This document shows positions 51,420-59,725 of a stretch of DNA of 64,000 nucleotides, piece after piece. This DNA comes from Actinophytocola sp035634895 (GTDB lineage: Bacteria > Actinomycetota > Actinomycetes > Mycobacteriales > Pseudonocardiaceae). The notes beneath the pieces were generated by a model. It worked only from the letters and a program-made list of their open reading frames with translations. It was not told the DNA's origin and made no database searches. Position 1 is the first letter of the stretch. Each line of letters starts with the position of its first letter. The stretch spans positions 59,812 to 123,811 of the forward strand of contig NZ_DASQCC010000210.1 of assembly GCF_035634895.1 (NCBI RefSeq), in the 5' to 3' direction. Position numbers and translations under genes: made by a program.

Positions 51420-51794
51420 ATGAATATCGAAACCGCGCTCAAAGAGGCCATGACCATCGACGGCGCCGCCGGCGTGGCGCTGGTGGACTACGAGAGCGGC
51501 ATGTCGCTGGGCACCCTGGGTGGCGGCGACTGGCTCGACCTCGACGTCGCGGCGGCCGGGAACACCGAGGTCGTGCGCGCCAAGATGCGGGTGATGGCCG
51601 CGCTCGCGCTCGACGACTCCATCGAGGACATCCTCATCACCCTCGGCCGCCAGTACCACCTGATCCGGCTGATCGACGGCGGCCGCAGCGGCGGCTCGGC
51701 CCTGTTCCTGTACCTGGTCCTCGACCGCGAGCGCGCGAACCTGGCCCTGGCCCGGCACCACCTGAGGCGCATCGAAGGTGACCTGGCGGTATGA
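51420..51794 (+). CDS. Roadblock/LC7-type domain protein
   Basis: A 124-residue single-domain protein (MNIETALKEAMTIDGAAGVALVDYESGMSLGTLGGG, then YHLIRLIDGGRSGGSALFLYLVLDRERANLALARHHLRRIE), matching the roadblock fold of small-GTPase regulators. ATG 51420 sits about 10 bases after GGAGGAG (51403-51409). The stop overlaps the next gene, a second roadblock protein. No cognate kinase or GTPase gene adjoins this pair, unlike the conservon at 42-46.6 kb. Confidence 0.75.
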   Translation: MNIETALKEAMTIDGAAGVALVDYESGMSLGTLGGGDWLDLDVAAAGNTEVVRAKMRVMAALALDDSIEDILITLGRQYHLIRLIDGGRSGGSALFLYLVLDRERANLALARHHLRRIEGDLAV

Positions 51795-52306
51795 GTCTCG
51801 GCCAGCCCCACGACGCCGCCGACCCGGCACCGCTCCCCAAACGCCGGACACCCGCGGCATCGGGCGACGGCGTGTGGTCGACCGTGCACGCGGACCGCCA
51901 CGGCTCGACCGGTGATCTGCTCGCGGTGTTCGAGACCGCACTGAACAGCGTGAGCGGCAAGGACGCCAACGTCTACGGCATGCTGCTCGCGAGCTCGGAC
52001 GGGTTGGTGCTCGCCAGCGACATCCGAGACGTCGTGGTCGACACGGTCGCGGCCATGGCGGCGGCCGCGGCCAGCATCGCCACGCAGTTCACGAGCCAGG
52101 CCGACGTCGGCGAGTCCACGGCCTCGCTGTTCGAGGGTTCGTCCGGTTACGTCGGTGTCTTTCCGGTGGAGACCAGCGTGCTGCTGGTCGTGTTCGGCCG
52201 GAAGGACATGACCATGGGCCTGTTCAACGTGGCCGCGCGGAACGCGCTGACCCGCGTGCAGAAGGCGATCGATCGGCAGCGCACGCTGCGGGCCCGGAAG
52301 AGTTGA
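51791..52306 (+). CDS. Second roadblock/LC7-like protein
   Basis: A 171-residue protein with a disordered N-terminal 30 residues and a domain of the same layout as its neighbour (LLAVFETALNSVSGKDANVYGMLLASSDGLVLASDI, ESTASLFEGSSGYVGVFPVETSVLLVVFGR, NALTRVQKAIDRQR). It probably forms a heterodimer with the upstream protein (ATGA-coupled). A minisatellite starts just past its stop. Confidence 0.72.
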   Translation: MSLGQPHDAADPAPLPKRRTPAASGDGVWSTVHADRHGSTGDLLAVFETALNSVSGKDANVYGMLLASSDGLVLASDIRDVVVDTVAAMAAAAASIATQFTSQADVGESTASLFEGSSGYVGVFPVETSVLLVVFGRKDMTMGLFNVAARNALTRVQKAIDRQRTLRARKS

Positions 52307-52324
52307 CGGCCGCGCCCGGTCAGT

Positions 52325-52545
52325 GCGGGAGAACGGACACTGAACCGGCACAGCGAAGCAGAACCGGCACGGCACAGCCGAACCGGCACAGCACGGCACA
52401 GCACAGCACCGCCGAACCGACACAGCCGGCACGGCACAGCACGGCACGGCCGAACCGGCACAGCACGGCACAGCCGACACGGCACGGCCACAGCACAGCC
52501 GGCAACGCCAGCACAGCAGAACCGAAACGGCCGGCAGAACCGGTG
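52325..52545. repeat. Degenerate GGCACA/GGCACGG minisatellite
   Basis: About 200 bases built from irregular copies of ACCGGCACAGC, ACGGCACAGC and ACCGAC. It lies between the roadblock gene and the convergent SnoaL-like gene. Frames on both strands are open but of extreme composition (Cys/Ala/Arg/Val or Thr/Ala/His), so I do not call a gene. Confidence 0.8.
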
Positions 52546-53403
52546 TCAGTCCGCGGTCACCACCGACCGTGCCGCGGCGAGCAGGTCCGGCAGCCGGCCG
52601 GTCGCCGCGGCGAACGCGACGTGGTCGGCGTAGTCGCGGGACTCGACGATCAGGCCGTCCCGGACCCGCGTGACGAAGACATTCCTTGCCACCACAGGGT
52701 TCCCGGAGCCGACCCGGCCCGCGTACTCGAACTCCACGACGACCAGCTCCGGGTCGGCGCCATCGTGGAAGACGACGTGCCGCGGCCGCAGCCCCTCGCC
52801 GCCGCCGCGCGCGAAGTGTTGCCGCAGCTCGTCCTTCCCCGTCAGCGGCGGCGCCGTCGGGTGGAACGGATGCGTCACGACGGCGTCGTCCGCGTACAGG
52901 TCCGCGCGGGTGCCGGGGATCGTCGCCGAGATGCCGTCCAGCAGCCGCCACACCACGTCCCGCGGGCTGCCCAGAGGAGCCGCCACCAGCGGCTCATGGG
53001 TCCCACCAGAGGACTCGTACGACACGGCCAGGCCGGTGAAGTCACCCCGCGCCGCGGCCATGCGCAGGTGGTCGTGGTAGTCACTGGAGTGGGTGATCAG
53101 TCCGTCCCGGACACGCACGACCTGAACGTTCGCCGCGCTGAAGCCCGGTCCGCGGCTCCGGTACTCCGCGACGACGACCTCCGGGTCCGTGGTCTCGTGG
53201 ACGACCACATCGGACACTCGCATCCGGAACGTGCCCAACCGGAGAAACCGCTCGCCGAGCGCCGTCCGGCCGTCGACGTGCGTACCACGCAACGGATGCG
53301 CCACGAACGCGTCCTCCGCATAGAGACCGGCCAGCTCACCCCACCGGCCGTCGTCGATCCGCCGAAAGAGTTCCTCGACGACCTGCGCGGGAGCCTCAGC
53401 CAT
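52546..53403 (-). CDS. Tandem SnoaL-like (NTF2-fold) protein
   Basis: A 285-residue protein with two NTF2-like domains. Domain 1 (AQVVEELFRRIDDGRWGELAGLYAEDAFVAHPLRGTHVDGR ... VQVVRVRDGLITHSSDYHDHLRM) and domain 2 (DVVWRLLDGISATIPGTRADLYADDAVVTHPF ... NVFVTRVRDGLIVESRDYADHVAF) repeat the same plan. SnoaL-type proteins are isomerases, cyclases or limonene-epoxide-hydrolase-like; the substrate is unknown. ATG 53403 is chosen over the longer ORF. Confidence 0.82.
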   Translation of the reverse strand: MAEAPAQVVEELFRRIDDGRWGELAGLYAEDAFVAHPLRGTHVDGRTALGERFLRLGTFRMRVSDVVVHETTDPEVVVAEYRSRGPGFSAANVQVVRVRDGLITHSSDYHDHLRMAAARGDFTGLAVSYESSGGTHEPLVAAPLGSPRDVVWRLLDGISATIPGTRADLYADDAVVTHPFHPTAPPLTGKDELRQHFARGGGEGLRPRHVVFHDGADPELVVVEFEYAGRVGSGNPVVARNVFVTRVRDGLIVESRDYADHVAFAAATGRLPDLLAAARSVVTAD

Positions 53404-53508
53404 GACGGCAAGAATATGGAGAGACTCTCCAGTTGTCCAGGTCAGTCTTCGGTTTTCAAACACCTGTTCGCATCATACCGTGGTCCTGGACAGGCGCCAC
53501 CCGGGGTC

Positions 53509-54291
53509 TCAGACGCTGGCCGCGCGGGCATAGTCGTCGGCCAGGCCGAAGACCTTCTGGCCGTACGGCACGGAGTTGTTGTACGAGAAGACGGCCGCCC
53601 ACCAGCCCTCCGGCGTCGCGAGGTCGCGGCCGCCGGCACACAGGTACCGCCCGGCCGCGAGTGCCGCGTCGTCGATCTGCTGCGGGTCGCCGACGCCGTC
53701 CAGGTTGGCGTCGGCACCCCACTTCCGCCACGTGGAGGGGATGAACTGCATGGGGCCGACGGCACGGTCGACCGCGGGGTCGCCGTCGTAGCGGCCGTGG
53801 TCGGTGTCCCCGATGGCCTTCACACCGGCCGAGCCGTCCAGGGGGACGCCGATGATCGGCTTGGACGGACGGCCGTCGTCGCGCAGCTGGGCCCCGCCGA
53901 AGCGGCCGTGGTTGGACTCGACGCGGCCGATGCCGGCGAGGGTCGCCCAGGACAGGTGACAGGCGGGCGCCGTCTCGCGCAGGACCAGTTCGGCGTTGCC
54001 GTACGCCATGAGTGCCCTGGCGGGGACGTCGATGCGGCCGGCCACCCGGTTCGCCCAGGTGTGGAGTGGGTCCTCCCCTACCGCGCCTGCCTGGGGCTGT
54101 GGTGGGACGACGGCGCCGGGCTCGACGTCAGCGGTCGGGACCGAGGCGGCCGGGACTTCGATGGGGCTCTGCTCGGGCCGTGAAGCCGCCCTGAGGAGCC
54201 AGATTCCGCTGCCCGCGACTGCCAGTACCAGGAGCACGAGTCCGGCGCGGATGAGTACGCCACGAATCTTGGGCTGCTGGCCGTCGGTCAC
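53509..54291 (-). CDS. Membrane-anchored lytic transglycosylase (MltB-like)
   Basis: A 260-residue protein with a signal anchor (VLIRAGLVLLVLAVAGSGIWLL). The transglycosylase domain reads IPARALMAYGNAELVLRETAPACHLSWATLAGIGRVESNHGRFGG, with catalytic Glu in RVESNHG, and AVGPMQFIPSTWRKWGADANLDGVGDPQQIDDAALAAGRYLC. It cleaves peptidoglycan glycan strands to 1,6-anhydro-muropeptides. The start is GTG 54291. Confidence 0.87.
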   Translation of the reverse strand: MTDGQQPKIRGVLIRAGLVLLVLAVAGSGIWLLRAASRPEQSPIEVPAASVPTADVEPGAVVPPQPQAGAVGEDPLHTWANRVAGRIDVPARALMAYGNAELVLRETAPACHLSWATLAGIGRVESNHGRFGGAQLRDDGRPSKPIIGVPLDGSAGVKAIGDTDHGRYDGDPAVDRAVGPMQFIPSTWRKWGADANLDGVGDPQQIDDAALAAGRYLCAGGRDLATPEGWWAAVFSYNNSVPYGQKVFGLADDYARAASV

Positions 54292-54342
54292 ACAAGGTCA
54301 ACGACGGCCTCGCCACAACGTTACTGGTGAGTTAAGGAAGAA

Positions 54343-54831
54343 CTAGGCGGACCGGCGCTCGTTCTGGCGCTGCAGCCGGTTCACGCACCACGCCGGCGCG
54401 CTGCCGCGGCGCAGGTGGTCGAGGACGGTGAGGGGACCGAGCCGGCGCTTGAGGTCCGACGGCGCCAGACCGGCGGCACGGTAGTCGAGTGCGCGCTGGT
54501 CGAGTGGGCTGATGCCGGCGTCCCACCACTCCTTGGCCTCGGCGAGACCGCCCACCATCTGCCACCAGCCCGCGGCCGCGGAGATCAGCTCGGCGGGGAC
54601 ACCGGGCAGCCGCTCGCGCATGGCGGCGAAGAAGCGTGGGTCGGTGGCCTCGACGGGGGCGAACGCGGCGTTGCCGCTCCGCGCCCGCTGGCCGGGGATC
54701 CCCTGTGGCTGAACCGGCACCTCGGCGAGCCACTCCGACGCGATCCGGTTGATCTCGTCCGACTCGGCGGCCTTCGAGTGGTCCTCGGTCCACTGCCGCA
54801 CCAGATCATCCACGCCGGGATCGTCGAGCAT
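54343..54831 (-). CDS. Hypothetical 162-residue soluble protein
   Basis: No family is recognised. The protein is mostly helical and rich in Trp/Arg (VRQWTEDHSKAAESDEINRIASEWLAEVPVQP, FFAAMRERLPGVPAELISAAAGWWQMVGGLAEAKEWWDAGISP). It ends RLQRQNERRSA. ATG 54831 is preceded by an AGGATG-type site. Codon statistics are good for a coding frame, and it is flanked by convergent and co-directional genes. Confidence 0.6.
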   Translation of the reverse strand: MLDDPGVDDLVRQWTEDHSKAAESDEINRIASEWLAEVPVQPQGIPGQRARSGNAAFAPVEATDPRFFAAMRERLPGVPAELISAAAGWWQMVGGLAEAKEWWDAGISPLDQRALDYRAAGLAPSDLKRRLGPLTVLDHLRRGSAPAWCVNRLQRQNERRSA

Positions 54832-55040
54832 CCTGCCTCCTTCGAGAACTGCGGACTGCCGCCGCGGAACTTCGATGCGGGAACCGTAAAGGCCGGCACC
54901 GACAGTTCGCCAGACCTGATCTCACGGAAAGGCCGCCAACAGGGCCTACAGAGCCAGAATCCACCCGTACGGTCCAATGTGGCGGCTGGATCGTCGAGTC
55001 GGTGTCACGTTCCGTGACCTGGGCTGCCGTGGACGCAGCA

Positions 55041-55073
55041 AGGCGCCGCCGACCGCCTGGCCGGACGGCGCCT
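55041..55073 (-). terminator. Hairpin downstream of the 53-residue membrane protein gene
   Basis: AGGCGCCG (55041-55048) and CGGCGCCT (55066-55073) form a perfect 8-bp stem with an 17-base loop, just past the leftward stop at 55089. No T-tract. Confidence 0.45.
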
Positions 55074-55088
55074 CACGGGGTGGCGGGG

Positions 55089-55250
55089 CTAGGCGAAGAT
55101 GTTCTGCACGAAGACGATGATCGCCTCTGCACCGTCGCGCAGCCAACCGAGCAAGTCCTGCACGAGTTGAGCCGCCGGTCCCGGTTTCGTGATCACGTAG
55201 AACAGGACCAGGGCCACGACTACGAGCATCACGACCTTTTTCGCCTTCAT
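55089..55250 (-). CDS. 53-residue membrane protein
   Basis: ATG 55250, with GGAGA 5 bases upstream on the complement, encodes a Lys-rich head (MKAKKVVMLVVVALVLFYVI), one membrane helix, then an amphipathic segment AAQLVQDLLGWLRDGAEAIIVF. It resembles small, conserved single-helix proteins seen in many actinomycetes. It is too short for a standard ORF cut-off. The function is unknown. Confidence 0.65.
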   Translation of the reverse strand: MKAKKVVMLVVVALVLFYVITKPGPAAQLVQDLLGWLRDGAEAIIVFVQNIFA

Positions 55251-55365
55251 CGCTGTCTCCGTTCACGCGGATGGCTGCCGCCAGCTTACGGTGCGTACGC
55301 CACCAGTCGCAGTACCACTACCATCCCGACGAGTCGTTCGCCAGAGCAAGTGAGGAGACAGGCCC

Positions 55366-56142
55366 ATGATCGACACGGTCCGTGTCGAGAAGACCGGGCC
55401 GGTGACCACGGTCCTGATCAACCGGCCCGAGGCACGCAACGCGGTGGACGGCGCGACGGCCGCCGCGCTCGCGGACGCCTTCCGCGCCTTCGAGGACGAC
55501 GACACGGCCTCGGTCGCCGTCCTGGGTGGTGTGGGCCCGGCGTTCTGCGCGGGAGCCGACCTGAAGTCGGTGGGTACCGATCGAGGGAATCGGCTCGTCC
55601 CCGTGGCCGATGGTGACGGGCCGATGGGGCCCACCCGGCTGATGCTGTCCAAACCGGTCGTCGCCGCGGTCCAGGGGCACGCGGTCGCCGGTGGCCTTGA
55701 GCTGGCGCTTTGGTGCGATCTGCGGGTGGCCGACACGACGGCCGTGTTCGGGGTGTTCTGCCGGCGGTGGGGCGTGCCGCTCATCGACGGCGGGACCGTG
55801 CGGCTGCCGCGGCTGATCGGGCAGAGCCGGGCACTGGACATGATCCTCACCGGTCGTCCGGTGGCCGCCGAGGAGGCGCTCGCCATGGGGCTGGCGAACC
55901 GGGTCGTGCCGGCTGGCACCGCGCTGGCCGCCGCGCGGGAGCTCGCCGGGCAGCTGGCGGCTTTCCCGCAGACGTGCCTGCGCACCGACCGCGCGTCGGT
56001 GTACGACCAGTGGGAGTCGCCCGCGCCGCTCGAGACGGAGTTCGCGCACGGCGGAAAGGCTCTACCGGAGTCCCAGCGGGGCGCGAGCCGTTTCGCGGAC
56101 GGCGCCGGGCGGCACGGCTCGTTCGAGTCCCGGGTCGACTGA
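55366..56142 (+). CDS. Enoyl-CoA hydratase/isomerase (crotonase fold)
   Basis: A 258-residue crotonase: TTVLINRPEARNAVD, AFCAGADLKSVG (oxyanion loop GADL), VVAAVQGHAVAGGLELALWCDLRVA, and GVPLIDGGTVRLPRLIG. One catalytic Glu region reads GVPLIDGG rather than the hydratase E-x-x-x-G, so hydratase activity is uncertain and isomerase or hydrolase activity is possible. It acts on an enoyl-CoA in the lipid degradation region that continues to 59.6 kb. Confidence 0.85.
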   Translation: MIDTVRVEKTGPVTTVLINRPEARNAVDGATAAALADAFRAFEDDDTASVAVLGGVGPAFCAGADLKSVGTDRGNRLVPVADGDGPMGPTRLMLSKPVVAAVQGHAVAGGLELALWCDLRVADTTAVFGVFCRRWGVPLIDGGTVRLPRLIGQSRALDMILTGRPVAAEEALAMGLANRVVPAGTALAAARELAGQLAAFPQTCLRTDRASVYDQWESPAPLETEFAHGGKALPESQRGASRFADGAGRHGSFESRVD

Positions 56143-56170
56143 CCACTGGCTACCGGCTACTGGCTACCGC

Positions 56171-56476
56171 CTACTGGCGGGGTGCCATCGCCAGGCGGAC
56201 GGCCTCGCTCGGGACCACGCGCAGCGCCACGGCCCGGTCGGCGCACACGGACTGCGCGTGCCGCACCGCCGCCGACACGGCCTGGTCGCAGGCCGACACC
56301 GTGCTCAGGTCCAGCGTGAGCACGTCGAGCTCCCCCGCGTTCACCAGCTCGAAGAAGTCGGTCACCGAGCGGTTCAGCTCGGGCAGCGTGGTGGCGTCCA
56401 GGGTGCCGGTGACGCTGATCCCCGACGTGCCGTCGACGAAGATCGTCACCGGCGATGTTTTCTCAGGCCCTGTCAT
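56171..56476 (-). CDS. STAS-domain anti-sigma-antagonist-like protein without phosphosite
   Basis: A 101-residue STAS protein: TLDATTLPELNRSVTDFFELVN, DVLTLDLSTVSACDQAVSAAVRHA. In canonical SpoIIAA-type antagonists the sequence is DLS-x-V-x-x-hDSSG, and the first Ser after Asp is phosphorylated. Here Asp64 is followed by Gln-Ala, so classical regulation by phosphorylation is lost. It could still bind an anti-sigma factor constitutively. Confidence 0.7.
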   Translation of the reverse strand: MTGPEKTSPVTIFVDGTSGISVTGTLDATTLPELNRSVTDFFELVNAGELDVLTLDLSTVSACDQAVSAAVRHAQSVCADRAVALRVVPSEAVRLAMAPRQ

Positions 56477-56530
56477 GACGCAGAGACTATGTGGACACCT
56501 GTCGGTAACACGTCAGGGCGTCACCCTTGT

Positions 56531-57667
56531 TCACGTGACGACACCGTCCGAACGCAGACGGTCGATGTCCGACGGCGCATAGCCCAGCTCGGTGAGCACC
56601 TCACCGGTGGACGACCGCGGCTCGACCGGCGCGGTCGGCGTGTCGGGGACGGTCCGGGAGAACCGGGGCGCCGGCGCCGGCTGGTTGTCCCCGTCCAGCG
56701 TCACGAACGAGCCGCGCGCCGCGTTGTGCGGGTGCGCAGGCGCCTCGGCCGGGGTCAGCACCGGGGTGAGGCACGCGTCCGTCCCTTCCGCCCGTTTCGC
56801 CCACTCGTCGCGCGTCCTCGTGCGGATCACCGCGTCCAGCACCGAGCGGACCGCGGGCCACTGCTCCGGGTCCAGCCGGCCGGCGACCGTCGCCGGGTCG
56901 ATCTCGAGGACCCCCATGAGCGCACCCCAGAAGCGTTCCTCGATCGCCCCGACGGCCACGTACTTGCCGTCCGACGTCTCGTAGGTGTCGTAGAACGGCG
57001 CCCCGCCGTCGAGCATGTTCCGGCCGCGCCCGCGCGACCACATGCCGAGGTTGAGCAGCCCGTGCATGCCGGCGGTGAGCAGGGCCGAGCCCTCGACCAT
57101 CGACGCGTCCACCACCTGCCCCCGGCCGGACACCGACCGCTCGACCAGCGCGGCGAGCACGCCCATCGCCAGCAGCATCCCGCCGCCGCCGAAGTCGCCG
57201 AGCAGGTTCAGCGGCGGCACGGGCCGCTCCCCTGCCCGCCCGATCGGCTCCAGCGCGCCGGACAGGCCGATGTAGTTGATGTCGTGCCCGGCGGTCGGCG
57301 CCATCGGCCCGTCCTGGCCCCAACCGGTGATCCGGCCGTACACCAGGCGGGGGTTCCGGTCCAGGCAGTCCGACGGGCCGAGGCCGAGCCGTTCGGTCAC
57401 GCCCGGCCGGTAGCCCTCGATCAGCCCGTCCGCCTCGTCGACCAGGCGCAGCACGATGTCCCGGCCGGCCGGCGACTTGGTGTCGACGCCGATCCACCGC
57501 CTGCTCCGCGACAGCGGGTCACGCGGGAACACCGGCACGTCGAAACCCGCCCTGACGCGGTCGACGCGCACCACCTCGGCGCCGTAGTCGGCGAGGACGG
57601 TGGCGGCGAACGGCGCGGGCGCCAGCCCGACCAGCTCGACGACCTTCAGCCCAGCGAGCGGTCCCAA
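56531..57667 (-). CDS. Alpha-methylacyl-CoA racemase (CaiB/BaiF family)
   Basis: A 378-residue racemase. His128 in AGHDINYIGLSGAL, Asp158 in LLGDFGGGGM and Glu243 in VGAIEERFW align with the catalytic His126/Asp156/Glu241 of the mycobacterial enzyme. It interconverts R- and S-2-methylacyl-CoAs for beta-oxidation of branched chains. The start is TTG 57667, preceded by AAGGAGAAG (spacing about 7 on the complement). It probably works with the acyl-CoA dehydrogenase upstream on the same strand. Confidence 0.9.
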   Translation of the reverse strand: MGPLAGLKVVELVGLAPAPFAATVLADYGAEVVRVDRVRAGFDVPVFPRDPLSRSRRWIGVDTKSPAGRDIVLRLVDEADGLIEGYRPGVTERLGLGPSDCLDRNPRLVYGRITGWGQDGPMAPTAGHDINYIGLSGALEPIGRAGERPVPPLNLLGDFGGGGMLLAMGVLAALVERSVSGRGQVVDASMVEGSALLTAGMHGLLNLGMWSRGRGRNMLDGGAPFYDTYETSDGKYVAVGAIEERFWGALMGVLEIDPATVAGRLDPEQWPAVRSVLDAVIRTRTRDEWAKRAEGTDACLTPVLTPAEAPAHPHNAARGSFVTLDGDNQPAPAPRFSRTVPDTPTAPVEPRSSTGEVLTELGYAPSDIDRLRSDGVVT

Positions 57668-57702
57668 GAGACTTCTCCTTCGCAGCGGAGCCGGCGACCC
57701 TG

Positions 57703-58854
57703 TTACAGGGTGCGCGAGATGATTTCCTTCATGATCTCGTTGGTGCCGCCGTAGATGCGCTGCACGCGCGCGGACGTCCAGGCCCGCGCGATGGGGTACT
57801 CGTTCATGTAGCCGTAGCCGCCGAACAGCTGCAGGCACTCGTCGGCGACCCTGGACAGCCGGTCGGTGGTCCACCACTTGACCATCGCCGCGCCGGTGAC
57901 GTCCAGGTCGGCCTTGAGGTGCCGCTCGACGCACTGGTCCAGGAACGCCTTGGCGACGGCCAGCTCCGTGACGCACTCCGCGAGCTTGAAGCGGGTGTTC
58001 TGGAAGTTGAAGATCTCCCGGCCGAACGCCGTGCGCTCCTTGGTGTACCGGACGGTCTGCTCGATCGCGACCTCCATGGCCGCGACCGCGGCGACCGCGA
58101 TGATCAGCCGCTCCTGCGGCAGCTGCCGCATGAGCTGGACGAAGCCCTGGCCCTCGACGCCGCCGAGCAGGTTCTCCACCGGCACCCGGACGTCGTCGAA
58201 GAACAGCTCGGAGGTGTCCTGGCCGTGCATGCCGATCTTGTCGAGCACGCGGCCCCGCCGGAACCCGGTCACCTTCTCGGTCTCCACGACGACCAGGGAC
58301 ACGCCCTTCGCGGCCTCACCGGGGTCGGTCTTCGCGACCACCACAATCAGCTCGGCCTGCGCGCCGTTGGTGATGAACGTCTTCGCGCCGTTGAGCACGT
58401 AGTGGTCGCCGTCGCGGATGGCCTTGGTCTTGACGTTCTGCAGGTCCGAGCCGGTGCCGGGCTCGGTCATGGCGATGGCGCCGACCAGCTCGCCCGACGC
58501 GAGCGCGGGTAGCCACCGGCGCTTCTGCTCCTCGGTGCCGCACGAGTTGACGTAGTGCGCGACGATGCCCGAGTGCACTGAGTTGCCCCACGCGTCGTCA
58601 CCCGCCCTGGCCTGCTCCTCCAGCAGGACCGCCTCGTGCGCGAACGTGCCGCCACCGCCGCCGTACTCCTCCGGGATGGACAGGCACAGCAGGCCGACCT
58701 CGCCCGCCTTACGCCACAGCTCGCGGTCCACCTGCTTGGCCGCCGACCAGCGCTCGTTGTTGGGCGCCAGCTCCTTCTGGCAGAAGGAGTGCGCCAGCTC
58801 ACGGAAGGAGTCGAGGTCGGCGTCAAGCCACGAGGAACGCTGGGTCAGCGGCAT
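57703..58854 (-). CDS. Acyl-CoA dehydrogenase (FadE-like)
   Basis: A 383-residue acyl-CoA dehydrogenase: VGAIAMTEPGTGSDLQN, NGAKTFITNGAQAEL, ERTAFGREIFNFQN, QLFGGYGYMNEYPIAR. IYGGTNEIMKEIISRTL replaces the usual Glu-Gly at that site with Gly-Gly, as in isovaleryl- or long-chain-type enzymes where the base lies elsewhere. It oxidises acyl-CoA in the same pathway as the racemase. ATG 58854 has GGAG 5 bases upstream. Confidence 0.88.
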   Translation of the reverse strand: MPLTQRSSWLDADLDSFRELAHSFCQKELAPNNERWSAAKQVDRELWRKAGEVGLLCLSIPEEYGGGGGTFAHEAVLLEEQARAGDDAWGNSVHSGIVAHYVNSCGTEEQKRRWLPALASGELVGAIAMTEPGTGSDLQNVKTKAIRDGDHYVLNGAKTFITNGAQAELIVVVAKTDPGEAAKGVSLVVVETEKVTGFRRGRVLDKIGMHGQDTSELFFDDVRVPVENLLGGVEGQGFVQLMRQLPQERLIIAVAAVAAMEVAIEQTVRYTKERTAFGREIFNFQNTRFKLAECVTELAVAKAFLDQCVERHLKADLDVTGAAMVKWWTTDRLSRVADECLQLFGGYGYMNEYPIARAWTSARVQRIYGGTNEIMKEIISRTL

Positions 58855-58877
58855 GAAGGCTCCAAAAACAATCCGTA

Positions 58878-58929
58878 CGGCATGTAAAGTCTGCCCTGAA
58901 TGTACCTGCGTGTTGTCCGGCACGTAAAG
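58878..58929. promoter_or_regulatory. Direct repeat in the fadE/tetR divergent promoter
   Basis: CGGCATGTAAAG (58878-58889) and CGGCACGTAAAG (58918-58929) are direct repeats 28 bases apart between the divergent acyl-CoA dehydrogenase and TetR genes. They are candidate half-sites for the TetR regulator. Confidence 0.45.
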
Positions 58930-58942
58930 CAATGGAGGGCGG

Positions 58943-59599
58943 ATGACAGGCCCCGCGACGAGAAAGCACCGCACGCAGGCGGAGCGCAGCGAGCGCACGC
59001 GTGAGCTGCTGCTCGACGCCACCATCGAGTGCCTGGTGGAGCTGGGGTACGCACGCACGACGGTGCAGGAGATCTGCCAGCGCGCCGGGTTGTCGCGCGG
59101 CGCGCAGCAGCACCACTTCACGACCAAGGCCGAGTTGATGACGACCGCGCTGGAGCACCTGTTCAGGCGCCTGTCCGACGAGATCCGCACGGCGGCGACC
59201 GAGCTGCCGCCCGGGCCGCGACGCGTCGAGTCGGGCATCGACCTGCTGTGGCGCGCGTACTCCGGGACGCTGTCGACCGCGGCCGTCGAGCTGTGGGTGG
59301 CTGCCCGCACGGACCCCGAGCTGCGGCGGACGCTGCTGCCGGTGGACCGCGCGCTCGGGCACTCGACGCTGGAGCTGTACCGGTCGCTCATGGGCGCCGA
59401 GGTGGACGACGACCGGCTCAAGACGCTGGTGCTGCTGACCGTGAACCTGGTCCGCGGCCTGGCCCTGGACGCCATGATCGGCGGCGACGAGGGCCGGCGG
59501 GCGCTGTTGCTGTCCGAGTGGAAGAGCCTGGTGGTCGCGCAGTTCGAGTTGGTAGGCGATGAGCGGCCCGGCCCTCGCGCGGGCCGCTCATCGCACTAA
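58943..59599 (+). CDS. TetR-family regulator
   Basis: A 218-residue TetR: RSERTRELLLDATIECLVELGYARTTVQEICQRAGLSRGAQQHHFTTKAELMTTALEHLF is the helix-turn-helix, with the ligand domain following. It is divergent from the racemase/dehydrogenase operon and likely represses it in response to acyl-CoA. ATG 58943 follows GGAGGGCGG. A 15-bp hairpin overlaps its last codons. Confidence 0.87.
   Translation: MTGPATRKHRTQAERSERTRELLLDATIECLVELGYARTTVQEICQRAGLSRGAQQHHFTTKAELMTTALEHLFRRLSDEIRTAATELPPGPRRVESGIDLLWRAYSGTLSTAAVELWVAARTDPELRRTLLPVDRALGHSTLELYRSLMGAEVDDDRLKTLVLLTVNLVRGLALDAMIGGDEGRRALLLSEWKSLVVAQFELVGDERPGPRAGRSSH
59556..59594 (+). terminator. 15-bp hairpin inside the tetR 3' end
   Basis: GCGATGAGCGGCCCG (59556-59570) and CGGGCCGCTCATCGC (59580-59594) are perfect reverse complements with a 9-base loop, ending 2 bases before the TAA stop (59597-59599). 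The terminator is therefore coding sequence as well. No T-tract follows. Confidence 0.6.
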
Positions 59600-59725
59600 C
59601 AGAGATAGAGGGCCGCGTACGCGAAACGTGACGTTTGCTGAAGCAACCAACTGACGCTCAGTCCGCGTGTTGACACATGAGGTGGCCGGTCAACTGGGCC
59701 TTTCGCGCACTGGCAAGATGCCCGT

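Noticed and set aside
52320..52545. Possible CRISPR array or Cys-rich antisense peptide in the repeat tract
   Set aside because: Unit lengths are irregular (5-11 bases) with no spacers, and the open frames have extreme composition without a ribosome site.
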